Assembly (NCBI GenBank): GCA_023300255.1
Contig: JALZWC010000614.1
Location: forward strand, 1-5,979
Reading direction: 5' to 3'
DNA from: Saprospiraceae bacterium
GTDB lineage: Bacteria; Bacteroidota; Bacteroidia; Chitinophagales; Saprospiraceae
Length of the DNA stretch: 5,979 nt
Part shown: positions 4,990-5,979 of the stretch, in pieces
How positions within the stretch are numbered: position 1 is the first letter of the stretch
How the letters are laid out: every line of letters starts with the position of its first letter
Program-made: the position numbers and the translations under genes
The notes under the pieces: model-generated
Database searches by the model: none
What the model was told of the DNA's origin: nothing
Seen by the model: the letters and a program-made list of their open reading frames with translations, nothing else

Positions 4990-5979
4990 CTATACTCCAG
5001 CTTTTTGTCTCAAAAACTTAATAGCATTTGTCAAATTCCTTTTTTGCTTTAGCTGTAAGATCTTACCCGTTTGTTTATTGTATAAATCAACTACTTCTGA
5101 TTCATACTCTTTGTAAAATTCTGGATCAAAATTGGCAAGCCCAAGACTTTGTAGAACAGTTTCTATAGATGCTTTTTCGGCTAACCATTTCTCGCAGACC
5201 TCATGTCTATATCGAACGCCCATTAAATTAAATCCTATTATTTCCGAAGTATTCTTATCATACACTAATCGAATACTTTTTCGACCATCTGAATGCTCCC
5301 AGTAAATAGACTCGTGATTATCAGGAGCATTTGCCAATACCGTTCCATATACTTGATACTCTATCTCAAAGAATTTAGCAGAATTAAACCATCTTCGTGG
5401 TTGGTAGGTCGTTGGTTTTCCACATACGGTATAAGCGACTGTCTCGCCCATCATTTTCCCTGTATACCAAACAGCTTCTATTGGGCGTCTACCTGGAGGA
5501 GGATTTTTCATTTGAGCACAATCCCCAATGGCGTATATGTCTTTAACAGAAGTTTCTAGTTGTTCATTAACTACAATACCTCTTCCAATCTCTATTTCAG
5601 GAGCACTATTTTTTATAAAGTCAATATTAGGTCGAACACCTGCGGTTAGTCCAACAAATTGACAATCTACTTTATCTCCTTTATTCGTGATCGCAGCACC
5701 AGCAGCACCATTTCCATCATCAACGATTTCTTTTAATTCTGTTTCTAAACGCAGGTCAATGCCATTCTCTAGAATATGCCTATTAATCATTGCAGACTCT
5801 TCCGCAGGTAATACCGCATTCCAATAACTTTTTTCTCTTACTAAAAAAGTAACGGGAATGTGACGCGAATGAAACATCTCTGCCATTTCAATACCGATCA
5901 ATCCTCCTCCTACAATTACTGCTTGCTTTAAACCTTCACTAGATGTTTCCATTCTTTCCAAATCTTGGTAAGAATACAT
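4990..5979 (-). CDS. FAD/NAD(P)-dependent oxidoreductase, N-terminal part outside the window
   Basis: The C-terminal 329 residues of a pyridine nucleotide-disulphide-type flavoprotein; the frame is open to the window edge. VIVGGGLIGIEMAEM (21-35) is the NAD(P)-binding GxGxxG Rossmann motif, followed by a basic VREK (47-50) after its second strand. LTAGVRPN (111-118) and IYAIGDCA (148-155) are the conserved motifs of this fold, the latter contacting FAD. In full-length relatives the FAD-binding GxGxxG domain precedes this by roughly 120 residues, so the Met at the edge (5977-5979) is almost certainly internal. The C-terminal part (197-329) is a family-specific interface or tail region, without a CxxxxC redox pair visible in the part seen. 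It is upstream of, and in the same direction as, the Fe-S membrane protein gene, with 157 bp between them. A role as NAD(P)H-side electron donor to that protein is inference from this pairing. Confidence 0.85.
   Translation of the reverse strand: MYSYQDLERMETSSEGLKQAVIVGGGLIGIEMAEMFHSRHIPVTFLVREKSYWNAVLPAEESAMINRHILENGIDLRLETELKEIVDDGNGAAGAAITNKGDKVDCQFVGLTAGVRPNIDFIKNSAPEIEIGRGIVVNEQLETSVKDIYAIGDCAQMKNPPPGRRPIEAVWYTGKMMGETVAYTVCGKPTTYQPRRWFNSAKFFEIEYQVYGTVLANAPDNHESIYWEHSDGRKSIRLVYDKNTSEIIGFNLMGVRYRHEVCEKWLAEKASIETVLQSLGLANFDPEFYKEYESEVVDLYNKQTGKILQLKQKRNLTNAIKFLRQKAGV

Noticed and set aside
3876..5559. Plus-strand open frames at 3876-4085, 4480-4710 and 5293-5559
   Set aside because: All are antisense inside the Fe-S or flavoprotein genes, and their translations look like out-of-frame composition.
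5977..5979. True start codon of the flavoprotein at the window edge
   Set aside because: Starting here would leave only about 20 residues before the NAD(P)-binding motif and remove the FAD-binding domain. The Met is better read as internal.

Overview
The window looks like chromosomal DNA of a Bacteroidota bacterium, perhaps a Saprospiria relative. It is AT-rich, the starts have no clear Shine-Dalgarno sequences, and the protein types fit. The taxonomic call is an inference from gene style only. Five protein genes are visible.

Left part (1-1806): a complete DNA-3-methyladenine glycosylase I gene (tag, minus strand) is divergent from a complete AI-2E/PerM-family membrane protein gene (plus strand). 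Only 35 bp separate them, so their promoters must overlap or lie inside the neighbouring gene.

Middle part (1807-3035): this is the accessory, repeat-rich section. A Fe(II)/2-oxoglutarate-dependent dioxygenase gene of the phytanoyl-CoA dioxygenase (PhyH) type lies between two same-orientation copies of an imperfectly palindromic repeat of about 155 bp. The upstream copy is itself interrupted by an 82-bp MITE-like element with near-perfect terminal inverted repeats and a 9-bp target duplication. The downstream copy preserves the uninterrupted site, so the insertion can be read directly. A 15-bp-arm hairpin spans the stop codon of the dioxygenase gene.

Right part (3036-5979, minus strand): a polytopic membrane protein with two ferredoxin-type 4Fe-4S motifs and NosR/NapH-like cysteine motifs lies downstream of an FAD/NAD(P)-dependent oxidoreductase, whose N-terminal part is outside the window. 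The pair suggests a membrane electron-transfer module: the flavoprotein would take electrons from NAD(P)H and the Fe-S protein would carry them at the membrane. The terminal acceptor is not visible. The two genes are separated by a terminator-like hairpin framed by inverted arrays of a 7-bp tandem repeat (CTCTAYT).

No RNA genes, CRISPR array or transposase gene were seen. The most notable non-coding signals are the nested repeat/MITE at 1825-2071 and the heptamer-array palindrome at 4881-4984.
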